From: Billgrantia saliphila
GTDB taxonomy: Bacteria > Pseudomonadota > Gammaproteobacteria > Pseudomonadales > Halomonadaceae
Assembly: GCF_002930105.1 (NCBI RefSeq)
Contig: NZ_PJRN01000014.1
Location: forward strand, 62,001 to 126,000
Direction: 5' to 3'
Length of the DNA stretch: 64,000 nucleotides
Every line of letters starts with the position of its first letter. The stretch's first letter is position 1. The position numbers and the translations under genes are program-made. Under the pieces are notes generated by a model that was not told where the DNA came from, made no database searches, and saw only the letters and a program-made list of their open reading frames with translations. This document shows, in pieces, positions 7,036-19,201 of the stretch.

Positions 7036-9265
7036 CTTCAAAACCCCTCTTTATTTTTTCTAGCAATTCCGGGTCATCTTTAATTAGCTTGATTAAAAAA
7101 TCCGGGTCGCTTCTAAGGTTCTCATAGCTTGAGGAAATTTCATCCAATTCAAAGTCACTTTTCTCAAGCACTTTCCTAACGAAGCTAACTTTAGAATTGC
7201 TCGGCCTAGAAAAAGAAAAACAGGGGAAATTTCTCTTCACGCTTTCAAACTCGTTATACAGCTCTCCCATACCATCACCATGGCCTGATATAAAGCACAT
7301 TCCCCTAGTACGGGTTAGGGATGCGAAGAAAGCATTCCTTGCTCTAAATGTTTTATCATTTGAAACCATCTGTGAATTCATTACAAAAACAAAATTAGCC
7401 TCATTCCCTTTAGCTCTAAAAGGGGTTGATATTGTCACACAACCCTTAACGCCAAATATATCTGTACTCTCAACATATCCAGGCGTCACGCTTGCCACAC
7501 CGATATCAGAAAGATCTTTGCGTATCCTCAAAGCCTCAGACTTTGAAAAAGCTCTGTTATTAATATTTATAATAACAATCTCTTCAGGTTTAACACCCTC
7601 ATCTTCTGTTATGCGTTTAACCTTCTCTACAACCCACGCAACCTCCTCTGAGAAAGTATCAAATCTTTCGTATAAAATTAAGTCAAACGGCTCAAGACCC
7701 TGTTCTAGGAATGATCTTTCCATGGAGTTTTTACTATTTACCTCAGGCCTTTCTAGTACAATTTCATCCCCCTCCTGAAACAATTCTTTTTGTGGCTCTT
7801 TAACCCTATAACCGATTGCTTCCCATTCACTTGCTGTGTCAAATAACTGCATATAACCGTTCCGGCTATAAAGACCTAATGCGATACCATGCGCCATCAT
7901 GAGAACAGGGCGCGGAGTTCTATAGCAGTTCGGCAATATGAAATCCTTTGGAATCCCACCCAAATATTCACCACTTAGCAAGTCGTCATCAATAAATGGC
8001 TTACCATATTCATCAACTCCAAACAGCTCAGAAGGTTCTTTGATTTTCATGTCCCCTAAGGACTGAAACTCATCATATGCCCACACAATTCTCTTAGGCT
8101 TTTTAGTGATTTTATAAATAACTTGGAAAAGCTCTGGCGGAAGATCCTGAGCCTCATCGATCAACACCATATCAAAAATAGGCTCTAATTTAACCCCACC
8201 TTTCTCTATCAAGTCCCGATAAATGAACTGTAGGGGATGGGTCGCCCCCCTGACTTCACTATAGGTTAAACTGCGGATCGAATACTTTTTACACAAAAAT
8301 GAATATAAACCTTCTTTCCCCTTGCCGCCCCACGCATGTAAAATTTTTAACTTATCCTCGAAATCAGGATAAGACTTTGCCTCGTATGCATAGTATTTCT
8401 TGATAAGCCCGGTGACTTGTCCGTACAGACTCTGCGTGTTGAACACATACAATATATTGTAATTTTTTTTCCTCTTATGTGTAATTGCAGCCTTTAAAGA
8501 CAACACAATTGTTTTTCCTGTTCCAGCTAATCCTCGAATTCTTTGTGGCCCCTCAGGAACTTGCATAGAGACTTGGCGCTGAGCATCATCCTGCTTGAAT
8601 ATTTTCTGAAGCGACTTTCTAACCATACCTCCAAGAGTTTTCTCTTCTGTAAAATCAACGGAGAAAGTATCTTCAAAAACAGACGTACCTTCAATCAAAC
8701 TGATAGTCTTATCTAATTCACTTTGACTTATTTCAGCTTCCTCAAAAGCAATTGTTGTTAAATGGGCATCCAAATCTGGACGCGTCAAATAATTAGACAC
8801 CCCCTCACTTTCAACTATTCCAGCAAGCTCATTACGAGGTAAATTATTTCTAGGCAGCACAATATAAGAGGATATGGGGATCTTTACTCTCCTAGACTTT
8901 CTATCGTATAACTCAAGGCTGTTTTTAAGCCTAGCCTCAACATCATCGACAAAAATATCCATTAGAAAACTTCTAGAAAACAACCTTTCACCACTTGCAC
9001 ACATCCAAACAACTTTTCCTTCTTCCTCAGAAAAAGAAACAATCTCCTCATCAACAACATCCACTAAAATAATTCCATATTGCTTTGCCATTATTATAAA
9101 TGTTGGTGACTGTTCTTCACTTTCCCGACTAAGGGTAGTTAACTTGTACGCCAAGTAACCTTCACAGTTATGAAATTTCTCAACGAGCAAATCCATAACT
9201 TCTTTTGCAGCTTGATTGTTATCAATCTCCAGACTGCCCGGAAGAACCTTTAATGCCTGATCCAT
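7028..9265 (-). CDS. superfamily 1 (UvrD/Rep-like) helicase with unusual N-terminal region
   Basis: A 745-aa SF1 ATPase. Walker A is GLAGTGKT (residues 245-252), Walker B/motif II is VLIDEAQDL, later motifs include CYRTPRPVL, TPFRAKGNEANFVFVMN and the arginine-finger motif ASLTRTRG. The first 240 residues contain FIIMAKQYGIILVDVVDEEI, which looks like the core strand of a NERD/PD-(D/E)xK-like domain with the E-x-K residues lost. The ATG follows GTGAGG by 6 nt. It is the first gene of a two-gene operon with DUF2290. Low GC and isolated position suggest horizontal acquisition. It likely translocates on or unwinds nucleic acid; a phage-defence role is inference from the gene pair and context. 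Confidence 0.8.
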   Translation of the reverse strand: MDQALKVLPGSLEIDNNQAAKEVMDLLVEKFHNCEGYLAYKLTTLSRESEEQSPTFIIMAKQYGIILVDVVDEEIVSFSEEEGKVVWMCASGERLFSRSFLMDIFVDDVEARLKNSLELYDRKSRRVKIPISSYIVLPRNNLPRNELAGIVESEGVSNYLTRPDLDAHLTTIAFEEAEISQSELDKTISLIEGTSVFEDTFSVDFTEEKTLGGMVRKSLQKIFKQDDAQRQVSMQVPEGPQRIRGLAGTGKTIVLSLKAAITHKRKKNYNILYVFNTQSLYGQVTGLIKKYYAYEAKSYPDFEDKLKILHAWGGKGKEGLYSFLCKKYSIRSLTYSEVRGATHPLQFIYRDLIEKGGVKLEPIFDMVLIDEAQDLPPELFQVIYKITKKPKRIVWAYDEFQSLGDMKIKEPSELFGVDEYGKPFIDDDLLSGEYLGGIPKDFILPNCYRTPRPVLMMAHGIALGLYSRNGYMQLFDTASEWEAIGYRVKEPQKELFQEGDEIVLERPEVNSKNSMERSFLEQGLEPFDLILYERFDTFSEEVAWVVEKVKRITEDEGVKPEEIVIININNRAFSKSEALRIRKDLSDIGVASVTPGYVESTDIFGVKGCVTISTPFRAKGNEANFVFVMNSQMVSNDKTFRARNAFFASLTRTRGMCFISGHGDGMGELYNEFESVKRNFPCFSFSRPSNSKVSFVRKVLEKSDFELDEISSSYENLRSDPDFLIKLIKDDPELLEKIKRGFEDE

Positions 9266-9690
9266 CTTTTACCTCACCCAAGTAATAAAAAACTAATCAG
9301 AATTTAACTTTCTTGAAATTATAAAAGCGACGTCGGCTCGTATGGCAACTACTAGCCTTCCTTCGATTATTGCACGTAGTTAGCGCTTCGCATTGCAGAA
9401 CATACGGTTACTCGTATAATACTTAACCGATTATTGCTTGACCTTTAGAAAAAACTCCTCATGCGCGGTAAAAAACATTGGCATTAAGAGTACACTGTGA
9501 AAAAATCAGACAATACTTTTAACTCGATTCAATTCGCTATATCTATAGTTCCATCATCAGAAACGCTACCGCCCGGGGATAACATCCTTTCCCTGCGACA
9601 GCCCTGTCTGCGTTGTACTACCTGTCTCTTCTATCGGCGGTCGTCTCGGCGACCTTAACCTGAGTAAACAAAACCCTGTAACGAATTGCA
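9266..9690. other. AT-rich intergenic region between the helicase operon and guaA
   Basis: About 425 bp. The part next to 9266 is AT-rich and should hold the minus-strand helicase promoter. From about 9580 the composition becomes GC-richer. I found no ORF with coding character, no tRNA and no clear repeat, although this is the right-hand edge of the AT-rich segment. Confidence 0.5.
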
Positions 9691-9723
9691 AAGAAAAAGG
9701 GCTTACCATTTGGTAAGCCCTTG
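9691..9723 (-). terminator. terminator of the guaB-guaA operon
   Basis: On the minus strand AAGGGCTTACC / GGTAAGCCCTT form an 11-bp stem around AAAT, followed by TTTTCTTT. It lies 46 nt past the guaA stop. Confidence 0.9.
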
Positions 9724-9768
9724 ATCCCGATCAGCTTAGCCGCGCCAGGCGTTCTGCCTAGGCGCGCT

Positions 9769-11343
9769 TCACTCCCACTCGATCGTCGCGGGCGGCTTGC
9801 TGCTGACGTCATATGTCACGCGCGATACGCCGCGGATCTCGTTGATGATGCGGTTGGAGACTTTCTCCAGCAGCTCATACGGCAGGTGCGCCCAACGTGC
9901 GGTCATGAAGTCGATGGTTTCCACGGCGCGCAGGGCGATGACCCATTCGTAGCGGCGGCCGTCGCCGACCACACCAACGGACTTGACCGGCAGGAACACG
10001 GCGAAGGCCTGGCTGGTCTTGTGGTACCAGTCGGCGTTGTGCAGCTCCTCGATGAAGATGGCGTCGGCTTCGCGCAGGATGTCGGCGTACTCCTTCTTCA
10101 CTTCGCCGAGGATGCGTACACCCAGGCCCGGCCCCGGGAAGGGGTGACGGTAGACCATGTCGTAGGGCAGGCCGAGTTCCAGGCCGAGTTTGCGCACTTC
10201 GTCCTTGAACAGTTCGCGCAGCGGTTCGACCAACTGCAGCTTCATGGTCTCGGGCAAGCCGCCGACGTTGTGGTGCGACTTGATCACATGGGCCTTGCCG
10301 GTCTTGCTGGCGGCGGATTCGATCACGTCGGGGTAGATGGTGCCCTGGGCAAGGAAGTCGACGCCTTCGATCTTGCTGGCCTCTTCGTCGAACACGTCGA
10401 TGAAGGTATTGCCGATGATCTTGCGCTTGGCTTCCGGGTCGTTCTCGCCTTCCAGTTTGGAGAGGAACAGTTCCTCGGCGTCCACGCGGATTACCTTCAC
10501 GCCCATGTGGCGGGCGAAGGTTTCCATTACCTGGTCGCCTTCGTTCTTGCGCAGCAGGCCGTTGTCGACGAACACGCAGGTGAGCTGGTCGCCGATGGCC
10601 TTGTGCAGCAGCGCCGCTACCACCGAGGAGTCCACGCCGCCGGAGAGGCCGAGCAGCACGTGGCGGTCGCCGACCTGGTCGCGCACGCGGGCGACCTGGT
10701 CTTCGATGATGCGCGCCGGGGTCCACAGCTTCTCGGCGCCACAGATGCCCACCACGAAGTGCTCGAGGATGCGCTGGCCTTGCAGGGTGTGGGTCACCTC
10801 GGGGTGGAATTGCACGCCGTAGAAGCGCTTCTCCGGCCAGGTCATGGCGGCAATGGGGCAGCTAGGGGTGGAGGCGGTCACGGTGAAGGGCTCGGGGGCG
10901 CGGGCGACCTTGTCGCCGTGGCTCATCCACACGTCGAGCAGCGCCTTGCCGTCGTGGTCCACGTGGTCCTTGATGTCGCGGAACAGGTCGTCGCCGCTCT
11001 CGATCTTGACCTGGGCGTAGCCGAACTCGTGCTTGTTGGAGCCCTCCACGGCGCCGCCGAGCTGTTCGGCCATGGTCTGCATGCCGTAGCAGATGCCCAG
11101 TACCGGCAGGCCCAGTTCGAACACGCACTTCGGCGCGCGGGGCGAGCCTTCGGCCACGGTGGATTCCGGCCCGCCGGAGAGGATGATGCCGTTGGGCCGA
11201 TACTCGCGGATCTCCTCCTCGGTGATGTCGAAGGCGCTCACTTCGGAGTACACGCCGATCTCACGCACGCGGCGGGCGATGAGCTGGGTGTACTGGGAGC
11301 CGAAGTCGAGGATAAGGATCTTGTGGGCGTGAATGTCGGTCAT
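9769..11343 (-). CDS. guaA: GMP synthase (glutamine-hydrolysing)
   Basis: Converts XMP to GMP using ATP and glutamine, the last step of de novo guanine nucleotide synthesis. The 524-aa protein has an N-terminal class I glutamine amidotransferase domain with nucleophile Cys85 in LGICYGMQ and the HPEVTHT His/Glu motif, then the ATP pyrophosphatase domain with the PP-loop [10 protein letters not shown], and a C-terminal dimerisation domain ending KPPATIEWE. The length is as in E. coli (525 aa). It follows guaB on the same strand by 175 bp. Very long reading frames on the opposite strand are high-GC shadows. Confidence 0.98.
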   Translation of the reverse strand: MTDIHAHKILILDFGSQYTQLIARRVREIGVYSEVSAFDITEEEIREYRPNGIILSGGPESTVAEGSPRAPKCVFELGLPVLGICYGMQTMAEQLGGAVEGSNKHEFGYAQVKIESGDDLFRDIKDHVDHDGKALLDVWMSHGDKVARAPEPFTVTASTPSCPIAAMTWPEKRFYGVQFHPEVTHTLQGQRILEHFVVGICGAEKLWTPARIIEDQVARVRDQVGDRHVLLGLSGGVDSSVVAALLHKAIGDQLTCVFVDNGLLRKNEGDQVMETFARHMGVKVIRVDAEELFLSKLEGENDPEAKRKIIGNTFIDVFDEEASKIEGVDFLAQGTIYPDVIESAASKTGKAHVIKSHHNVGGLPETMKLQLVEPLRELFKDEVRKLGLELGLPYDMVYRHPFPGPGLGVRILGEVKKEYADILREADAIFIEELHNADWYHKTSQAFAVFLPVKSVGVVGDGRRYEWVIALRAVETIDFMTARWAHLPYELLEKVSNRIINEIRGVSRVTYDVSSKPPATIEWE

Positions 11344-11427
11344 CTGGGCGTCTCTACTGGCAACGTATGGCGGCGGGGCAACATAGGTAAGAACGAGCGG
11401 CGGCGCTGGCTGAGCGTCAGGCTAGGC

Positions 11428-11487
11428 GAAAACGGCCGAAGCAGCGGAGTTGACGTGGTTGTCAATGAGCATGCTGAGGCCGTTTTC
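11428..11487. repeat. nested inverted repeats in the guaB-guaA spacer
   Basis: GAAAACGGCC (11428-11437) and GGCCGTTTTC (11478-11487) are perfect 10-bp inverted arms. Between them TTGAC / GTCAA (11450-11465) forms an inner pair. The transcript could fold into a long stem-loop between guaB and guaA; no T run follows, so it is more likely a processing or attenuation structure than a full terminator. Confidence 0.55.
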
Positions 11488-11518
11488 AACAACGCATGGC
11501 GCCAGATCAGCGGCGCCG

Positions 11519-13039
<1,521 letters not shown>

Positions 13040-13201
13040 TTATAACGGCCGGCCCGGCACTCCGGCAATTCGGCGTCGGCTTTCGGCCCCTGCCGAATCA
13101 CACTTCGAAACAGTCTGAAACGCTCACTGACTTACAGCGCGACAAGCGTGAACTAGCTTGAGAAGTGCACGATAGGTCCGCACACGGAAAGGAGAGCCGT
13201 C

Positions 13202-13399
13202 ATGAACTGGGACCAGATCGAAGGTAAGTGGAAAGAGCTGAGTGGCAAGGCCCGCTCCAGCTGGGGCGAGTTCAGCGATGATGAACTCGATCAAATTGCC
13301 GGCAAGAGAGAGCAGTTGATCGGCAAGCTCCAGCAACGTTATGGCCTGGAGCGCGAGGAAGCCGAGCGCCAGGCCGACGACTGGGCGCGAAACCTCTGA
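13202..13399 (+). CDS. CsbD family stress-response protein
   Basis: A 65-aa hydrophilic protein starting MNWDQIEGKWKELSGKA, the CsbD signature, with a second helical segment DDELDQIAGKREQLIGKLQ. CsbD proteins are small, helical and highly expressed under general stress; their molecular role is unknown. A good AAAGGAGA ribosome-binding site precedes the ATG. The next gene, a PRC-barrel protein, begins 78 nt later in the same direction and may be co-expressed in an envelope or osmotic stress response. Confidence 0.92.
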   Translation: MNWDQIEGKWKELSGKARSSWGEFSDDELDQIAGKREQLIGKLQQRYGLEREEAERQADDWARNL

Positions 13400-13477
13400 C
13401 GTGTCGCGCCATTGAAGCAGCAATACCCTGAACCAGGGCAAATTCCTGAATCCAAGGAAAGGGAAAGGAGTATGACC

Positions 13478-14023
13478 ATGCAAAAGCGCCTACTGACCAT
13501 CGCCGTAGCAGCCGTAACCGGTAGCCTGGCCTTTGGCACCCAGGCCGTGGCACAAGAGGACGACGCCAAGGCGGCACAGGGCCTCTACTCGGCCGATGAC
13601 ATTATTGGTGCCGACGTCTACTTGCAGAGCGATCCCGACGAGGATGTCGGTGACGTGAGCAATATCCTGCTCGACGATGAGCAGAAAGTCAGCAAGGTGG
13701 TGATCACCACCGGCGAGATCCTGGGCATGGGCGGTCGCGAGATCGTGGCGGACGTCGAGGAGCTCAGCCTCGAGACCGAGCGTGACGATGGCGACACCAC
13801 GCACCGCATCCTCATCAACGCCGAGTCCGAGGATCTGGAAGGTTACCCGGAGTACAGCGAGGAGTGGTTCGACACCGAGCGCGAAAAAGTTCGCACCGAA
13901 GGCACGAGCGCTTGGCAGACGGGCACTGTCGGCGCCGGCTCCGACATGGGTAACCAGAACGTAGACGAAAACGACGACAGCGCCGAGTTAACCGAAGAGG
14001 ACGTTGAAACAGACTTCGAGTAA
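13478..14023 (+). CDS. exported PRC-barrel domain protein
   Basis: A 181-aa exported protein. It has a Sec signal peptide (MQKRLLTIAVAAVTGSLAF..., cleavage near AVAQ-EDD), followed by a PRC-barrel domain (SADDIIGADVYL, then VGDVSNILLDDEQKVSKVVI). The C-terminal tail is acidic and low complexity (NVDENDDSAELTEEDVETDFE), typical of halophile proteins. The ATG at 13478 has GGAG seven nt upstream; an ATG at 13472 lies too close to the ribosome-binding site. PRC barrels bind proteins or RNA in other systems, but the role of exported versions is unclear. Confidence 0.85.
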   Translation: MQKRLLTIAVAAVTGSLAFGTQAVAQEDDAKAAQGLYSADDIIGADVYLQSDPDEDVGDVSNILLDDEQKVSKVVITTGEILGMGGREIVADVEELSLETERDDGDTTHRILINAESEDLEGYPEYSEEWFDTEREKVRTEGTSAWQTGTVGAGSDMGNQNVDENDDSAELTEEDVETDFE

Positions 14024-14062
14024 GACCTCTCGAGCCAATGCCCTCCCCATGAAGTGATTCTT

Positions 14063-14090
14063 GCGTCGGGTTCGCCCCGGCGCTTTTTTT
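14063..14090 (+). terminator. terminator after the PRC-barrel gene
   Basis: GCGTCGGG / CCCGGCGC (one G-T pair) around TTCGC, followed by seven T residues, 40 nt past the stop codon. Confidence 0.88.
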
Positions 14091-14178
14091 GTCCTGGCCC
14101 TCCTGCCGGGCGCGCCCACGTCAAATGTAGCGGCGGCCATGCTAGAGTGGCGGCATCGTTCGTTCAGCGAGACCGCGC

Positions 14179-15522
14179 ATGTCCCCACCCGACGCCACCG
14201 CCCTCTCCGTCAGCGAAGTGAATCGTCGCGCCCGTCAGCTGCTCGAATCGGGCCTCGGCGAGGTATGGGTGGAGGGGGAGCTTTCCGGGGTGTCGCGCCC
14301 GGCCTCGGGACATGTCTATTTCACCCTCAAGGACGCCTCGGCGCAGCTGCGCTGTGCGCTGTTTCGCAACCGTGCCCGCTTCGTCGCCGCTCCCATGCGC
14401 GACGGCGACCGGGTCAAGGTACGCGGTCGGGTGTCGCTGTTCGAGCCGCGCGGCGACTATCAACTGATTGCCGAGGCGGTACAGGCCGCCGGCGAAGGCG
14501 AACTGCTGCTGGCGCTGGAACGGCTCAAGCAGCGGCTTGCCGCCGAGGGTACATTCGCCAATGCGCGCGCCCTGCCCTGCCCGCCGCGCCATCTACTCGT
14601 GCTCACCTCGCCCACCGGCGCGGCGATCCGCGACGTGCTGGCGGTGCTTCAGGCACGCTGGCCGCTGGCCCGGGTCACGCTGATCGGCGTACCCGTGCAG
14701 GGGCGTGAAGCGGCGCCGGCCTTGATCGCCGCCCTGGGGCTGCTCAATCGCCAGCAGGCGCTCGACCCGACGCGGGACGTGATCCTCATCACTCGCGGCG
14801 GCGGCAGCCTGGAGGATCTCTGGGCGTTCAACGACGAGCACCTGGCACGGGCCATCTTCCATTCGCGGCTGCCGGTGATGTCGGCGGTGGGCCACGAGGT
14901 GGACGTCACCCTGTCGGACCTGGCCGCCGACGTGCGCGCGCCCACCCCCTCCGCCGCGGCGGAAATGCTGGTACCGGATCGCCGCGACCTTGAACGCCGC
15001 TTGTTGGGGTTGGAGCGCCAGCTCATGCGTTGCACCCAGGCGCGCCTCGAACGCGAGGGCCAGCGCCTTGACCACCTGCGCGCACGGCTGCGCCATCCCG
15101 GTGAAAGGTTGGCCCGCCAGCGCCAGACGCTCCAGGCGCTGGACGCCCGGCTGCACCGCGCGCTGCAGGCCCGGCTTACCGCCGAGCGACGCCACCTGGC
15201 GCATGTGCAGCGTCGCTTCAACGCCTGCCACCCGGGGCGCGGCATCGATCGGGCCGCCATCAGGCTATCGAGTGCACACAGCCGGCTGGAGCAGGCGATG
15301 CAGCGCCGCCTGGCGCAGCAGCACGAGCGCCTAAGCGGCCTGGCAAGGCAGCTTCAGGCGGTGAGCCCGCTGGCGGTGCTGGGGCGCGGTTACGCGATTC
15401 TGCAGGATGCCGAAGGCCGAGTGGTACGACGCGCCGCCGACACCCAGCCGGGGCAGGCGCTGACCGCCCGGCTGGGCGAGGGAAGACTGCAGGTGGAAGT
15501 GAAACGACGCCTCAAGAAGTGA
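14179..15522 (+). CDS. xseA: exodeoxyribonuclease VII large subunit
   Basis: Catalytic subunit of exonuclease VII, which degrades single-stranded DNA in repair and mutation avoidance. The 447-aa protein has an N-terminal OB fold (LSVSEVNRRARQLLE...VWVEGELSGVSRPASGH), the catalytic core with LVLTSPTGAAIRDV, TRGGGSLEDLWAFNDE and SAVGHEVDVTLSD, then a long arginine-rich coiled coil (about 275-390) that binds XseB, and a conserved end (VLGRGYAILQD). The length is near that of E. coli (456 aa). xseB is not adjacent. It is convergent with glrR. Confidence 0.96.
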   Translation: MSPPDATALSVSEVNRRARQLLESGLGEVWVEGELSGVSRPASGHVYFTLKDASAQLRCALFRNRARFVAAPMRDGDRVKVRGRVSLFEPRGDYQLIAEAVQAAGEGELLLALERLKQRLAAEGTFANARALPCPPRHLLVLTSPTGAAIRDVLAVLQARWPLARVTLIGVPVQGREAAPALIAALGLLNRQQALDPTRDVILITRGGGSLEDLWAFNDEHLARAIFHSRLPVMSAVGHEVDVTLSDLAADVRAPTPSAAAEMLVPDRRDLERRLLGLERQLMRCTQARLEREGQRLDHLRARLRHPGERLARQRQTLQALDARLHRALQARLTAERRHLAHVQRRFNACHPGRGIDRAAIRLSSAHSRLEQAMQRRLAQQHERLSGLARQLQAVSPLAVLGRGYAILQDAEGRVVRRAADTQPGQALTARLGEGRLQVEVKRRLKK

Positions 15523-15523
15523 A

Positions 15524-15548
15524 GCGCCGCCTCTCGTGGAGGCGGCGC
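15524..15548. terminator. hairpin between convergent xseA and glrR
   Basis: GCGCCGCCT / AGGCGGCGC form a perfect 9-bp stem with a 7-nt loop, one nt after the xseA stop and 9 nt from the glrR stop. No strong T run is present on either strand, so bidirectional termination is likely but not certain. Confidence 0.65.
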
Positions 15549-15557
15549 CTGGTGCCG

Positions 15558-16973
<1,416 letters not shown>

Positions 16974-17007
16974 CACGTCGTATCTCCCGTGTCGCTCAGG
17001 GCGACTA

Positions 17008-17544
17008 CTATCGCAAGTTCATGTTCCGCTCGATCGTCGTCAACGCCTCGAGCTTCTGGCTGAGCTCCGTTTTCTCGCGCTGCAAGACGGCCAGCTGCTC
17101 GCGTGTTCGCGAGTTCTGTCTGGCCAGGGAGCGTCGCCCCTCCAGTTCGTTGCGCCAGTAGAGCAGCAGTTGCTGCAGTCCGGCCGGTGCCGCATGCGTA
17201 TACGTCTGATAGAGCTCGGCCGCCTCCGCCCACTCGCGTTCACTGCCCCAGGAGAGCGCCACGGCACGGATCAGTTGCCGTTCGGCTTCACTCCGGTTCG
17301 GGTCGGTGCCCAGTCCTGTCACCGTATCCCGGCGCCATTCGGCGTCGCCACGCTGCGAGGAAAGGCCTAATGACACCCAACTGGGCAACAGGCAGGCATT
17401 CTCTTCAAAGGACGGTACCACTGCTTGGCAGGAGGCGGCTGTCGTCGCCTCTTCCTCCGAGCCGGTCATGACCTGCTCGGGTAGGTACTGGCATCCTCCC
17501 AGCCATACCACGGCCACACCGACACAGAGTGTTCTCAGCTTCAT
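17008..17544 (-). CDS. qseG: QseG-like lipoprotein
   Basis: A 178-aa lipoprotein between the kinase and regulator genes, the position of qseG in enterobacteria, where it interacts with the kinase and helps its activation. It starts MKLRTLCVGVAVVWLGGCQYL (lipobox LGGC, Cys18). The rest is helical, with a C-terminal coiled coil rich in E/R/Q (LARQNSRTREQLAVLQREKT). It overlaps glrK by 4 nt (ATGA). Sequence similarity across genera is low for this family, so the assignment rests mainly on lipobox, size and position. Confidence 0.8.
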   Translation of the reverse strand: MKLRTLCVGVAVVWLGGCQYLPEQVMTGSEEEATTAASCQAVVPSFEENACLLPSWVSLGLSSQRGDAEWRRDTVTGLGTDPNRSEAERQLIRAVALSWGSEREWAEAAELYQTYTHAAPAGLQQLLLYWRNELEGRRSLARQNSRTREQLAVLQREKTELSQKLEALTTIERNMNLR

Positions 17545-19040
17545 GTTGCTTCGCTCCTAGCGCTGTCGCCCACTTCGACGGGCACGGTATTCTCTCCGCT
17601 TTGGGTCAGGGGAACTGCCCGGCGCGGCAGTGTGAGACGAAAGCACACCTCGAATTCGCGATCCTCGACCAGCGCCAGGCTGCCGCTCTGGATCCGGGCG
17701 CAGTCGGCGGCCACCGAGAGGCCGATGCCCGAGCCCTTGAGCGGCCCCTTGCGGCGGGATCGCCCTTGAAAGAAGGGTTCGAACAGTCGCGAGCGATCGT
17801 TTTCGGCGATAGGTTCGCCGCTGTTGGCGACATCAAGGAATAGGTGATCGCGCCCGCCATGGGCGCGAACCAACAGGTCACCGCCATCCTCGCCATAGGC
17901 GATGGCGTTGGAAACCAGATTGTCGAGAATCCGTCCCACGGCGGTGCGATCCACCACCCAATCCAGGGGGCCATCGAAGGCCGTCACCCGCATGCCCTTG
18001 TTCTCCAGTGCCAGTCGATGCTTGGCCAGCGTGGTCTTGACCAGGGTCGCGATATCGATGCGTTCGAGAGTGATACGCTGGTTGTGCTGCAGCAGATTAT
18101 AGTCAAGCAGCTGCTCAATTAGGCGCTGCAGCTCGCTTCCGCTGGCATCGATCAACGACAGAATTTCGCGCTGGCGCGGACTCAGCTCGCCGGCCACTCC
18201 ATCGGCCAGCAGCGCCGAGCCTTCACGCACGCTGGCCAGCGGCGTCTTGAGTTCGTGGGACATATGCCGCAGGAACTGCTGCTTCTGCGCTTCGAGATCG
18301 CTCAGGCGAGTCGACAGCCAGTCGAGACGGTCGCCGAGCTGGACCAGTTCCGCCGGCCCCTGGATGGTGTCTCGATCATTGGTTTCCACCCCACTGCCGA
18401 TGCTGAGAATACGATGCTCCAACTGACGCACCGGGCGGATGATCAACCAGCTGAACAGCAGCATGAGCAGCAGGCTGGAGGAGACCAGCGCGGTGGTTTG
18501 TAGCCAGAGGCGCGATTGCACCGCCTCGGCTCGGGAACGAATCATCTCGATCCGCGCATCGATCTGCTGGTTGGTGGCCCGCCGCATGGCCTCGACGTGT
18601 TCGGAGAACGGACCGAACAGCGCCAGCCACACCTCCAGCGCCTCGGCATCCAGTTCCGGCAGTTGCGAGAGCAGCAGCAGCTGCTCCTCCAGCGCCACGA
18701 CGTCGGGGTCGCGCGGCAGGAAGCGGCGCTGCTGTGCCAGCAGTTCGGTGAATTCGCTGTGACGCTCGGCGTAGATATCGAGCAGGCTCTCCTGCTCGAG
18801 CACGGCGTATTGCCGCGCGCTACGCTCCATGTCCAGTGCCAGGTTGCTCAGCAGCCGCGCACGGCGGCTCTCCTCAACGGCCTGGCGAGCACTGACATCC
18901 GCCAGGCGCGAAAGCTCGGAGAGGGCCTGTCCGGCCTGATACATGAGGATTCCCAACGGCAACATCACGACAAGGAAGGCCAGCAGCACCAGCTGCAGCA
19001 GGGAACGTGGACGCCAGCGGCGCGAGACCCGTTTGGTCAT
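17541..19040 (-). CDS. glrK: sensor histidine kinase GlrK (QseE)
   Basis: Inner-membrane kinase that phosphorylates GlrR. From the ATG at 19040 the protein has 499 aa: a first transmembrane segment (LLQLVLLAFLVVMLPLGILMY), a periplasmic helical sensor region (about 40-170), a second transmembrane segment (TTALVSSSLLLMLLFSWLII), a HAMP-like linker, the dimerisation/phospho-acceptor motif RHMSHELKTPLASVREG, and an ATPase domain with N box (DNLVSNAIAYGE), G1 (DVANSGE) and G2 (GSGIGLSV). An upstream ATG at 19079 would add 13 residues; the chosen start fits the family better. It is the first gene of the glrK-qseG-glrR operon. Confidence 0.93.
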   Translation of the reverse strand: MTKRVSRRWRPRSLLQLVLLAFLVVMLPLGILMYQAGQALSELSRLADVSARQAVEESRRARLLSNLALDMERSARQYAVLEQESLLDIYAERHSEFTELLAQQRRFLPRDPDVVALEEQLLLLSQLPELDAEALEVWLALFGPFSEHVEAMRRATNQQIDARIEMIRSRAEAVQSRLWLQTTALVSSSLLLMLLFSWLIIRPVRQLEHRILSIGSGVETNDRDTIQGPAELVQLGDRLDWLSTRLSDLEAQKQQFLRHMSHELKTPLASVREGSALLADGVAGELSPRQREILSLIDASGSELQRLIEQLLDYNLLQHNQRITLERIDIATLVKTTLAKHRLALENKGMRVTAFDGPLDWVVDRTAVGRILDNLVSNAIAYGEDGGDLLVRAHGGRDHLFLDVANSGEPIAENDRSRLFEPFFQGRSRRKGPLKGSGIGLSVAADCARIQSGSLALVEDREFEVCFRLTLPRRAVPLTQSGENTVPVEVGDSARSEAT

Positions 19041-19150
19041 GACCAGTGTTCTTTTTAATAAAGGGGAAAAAACCACCATGGTGCATGCCTGAAGGATAAC
19101 AGAGTTCCACGTTCAGCTTCTCGTGTCCTTACATTCCCGCTAACAATTCA

Positions 19151-19179
19151 GAAAAAAAAGGCCGGCGGGAGCCGGCCCA
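19151..19179 (-). terminator. strong rho-independent terminator upstream of glrK
   Basis: On the minus strand GGCCGGC / GCCGGCC form a 7-bp stem (loop TCCC) followed by eight T residues. It ends a minus-strand transcript that starts upstream of glrK, 23-50 nt after the stop of the ORF at 19202. Confidence 0.9.
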
Positions 19180-19201
19180 AGTACGCAGGGAACTGAAGGG
19201 G

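Noticed and set aside
14061..14708. A 215-codon frame overlapping the 5' part of xseA on the same strand
   Set aside because: It runs through the terminator and xseA in another frame, with an arginine/alanine-rich product typical of frame shadows.
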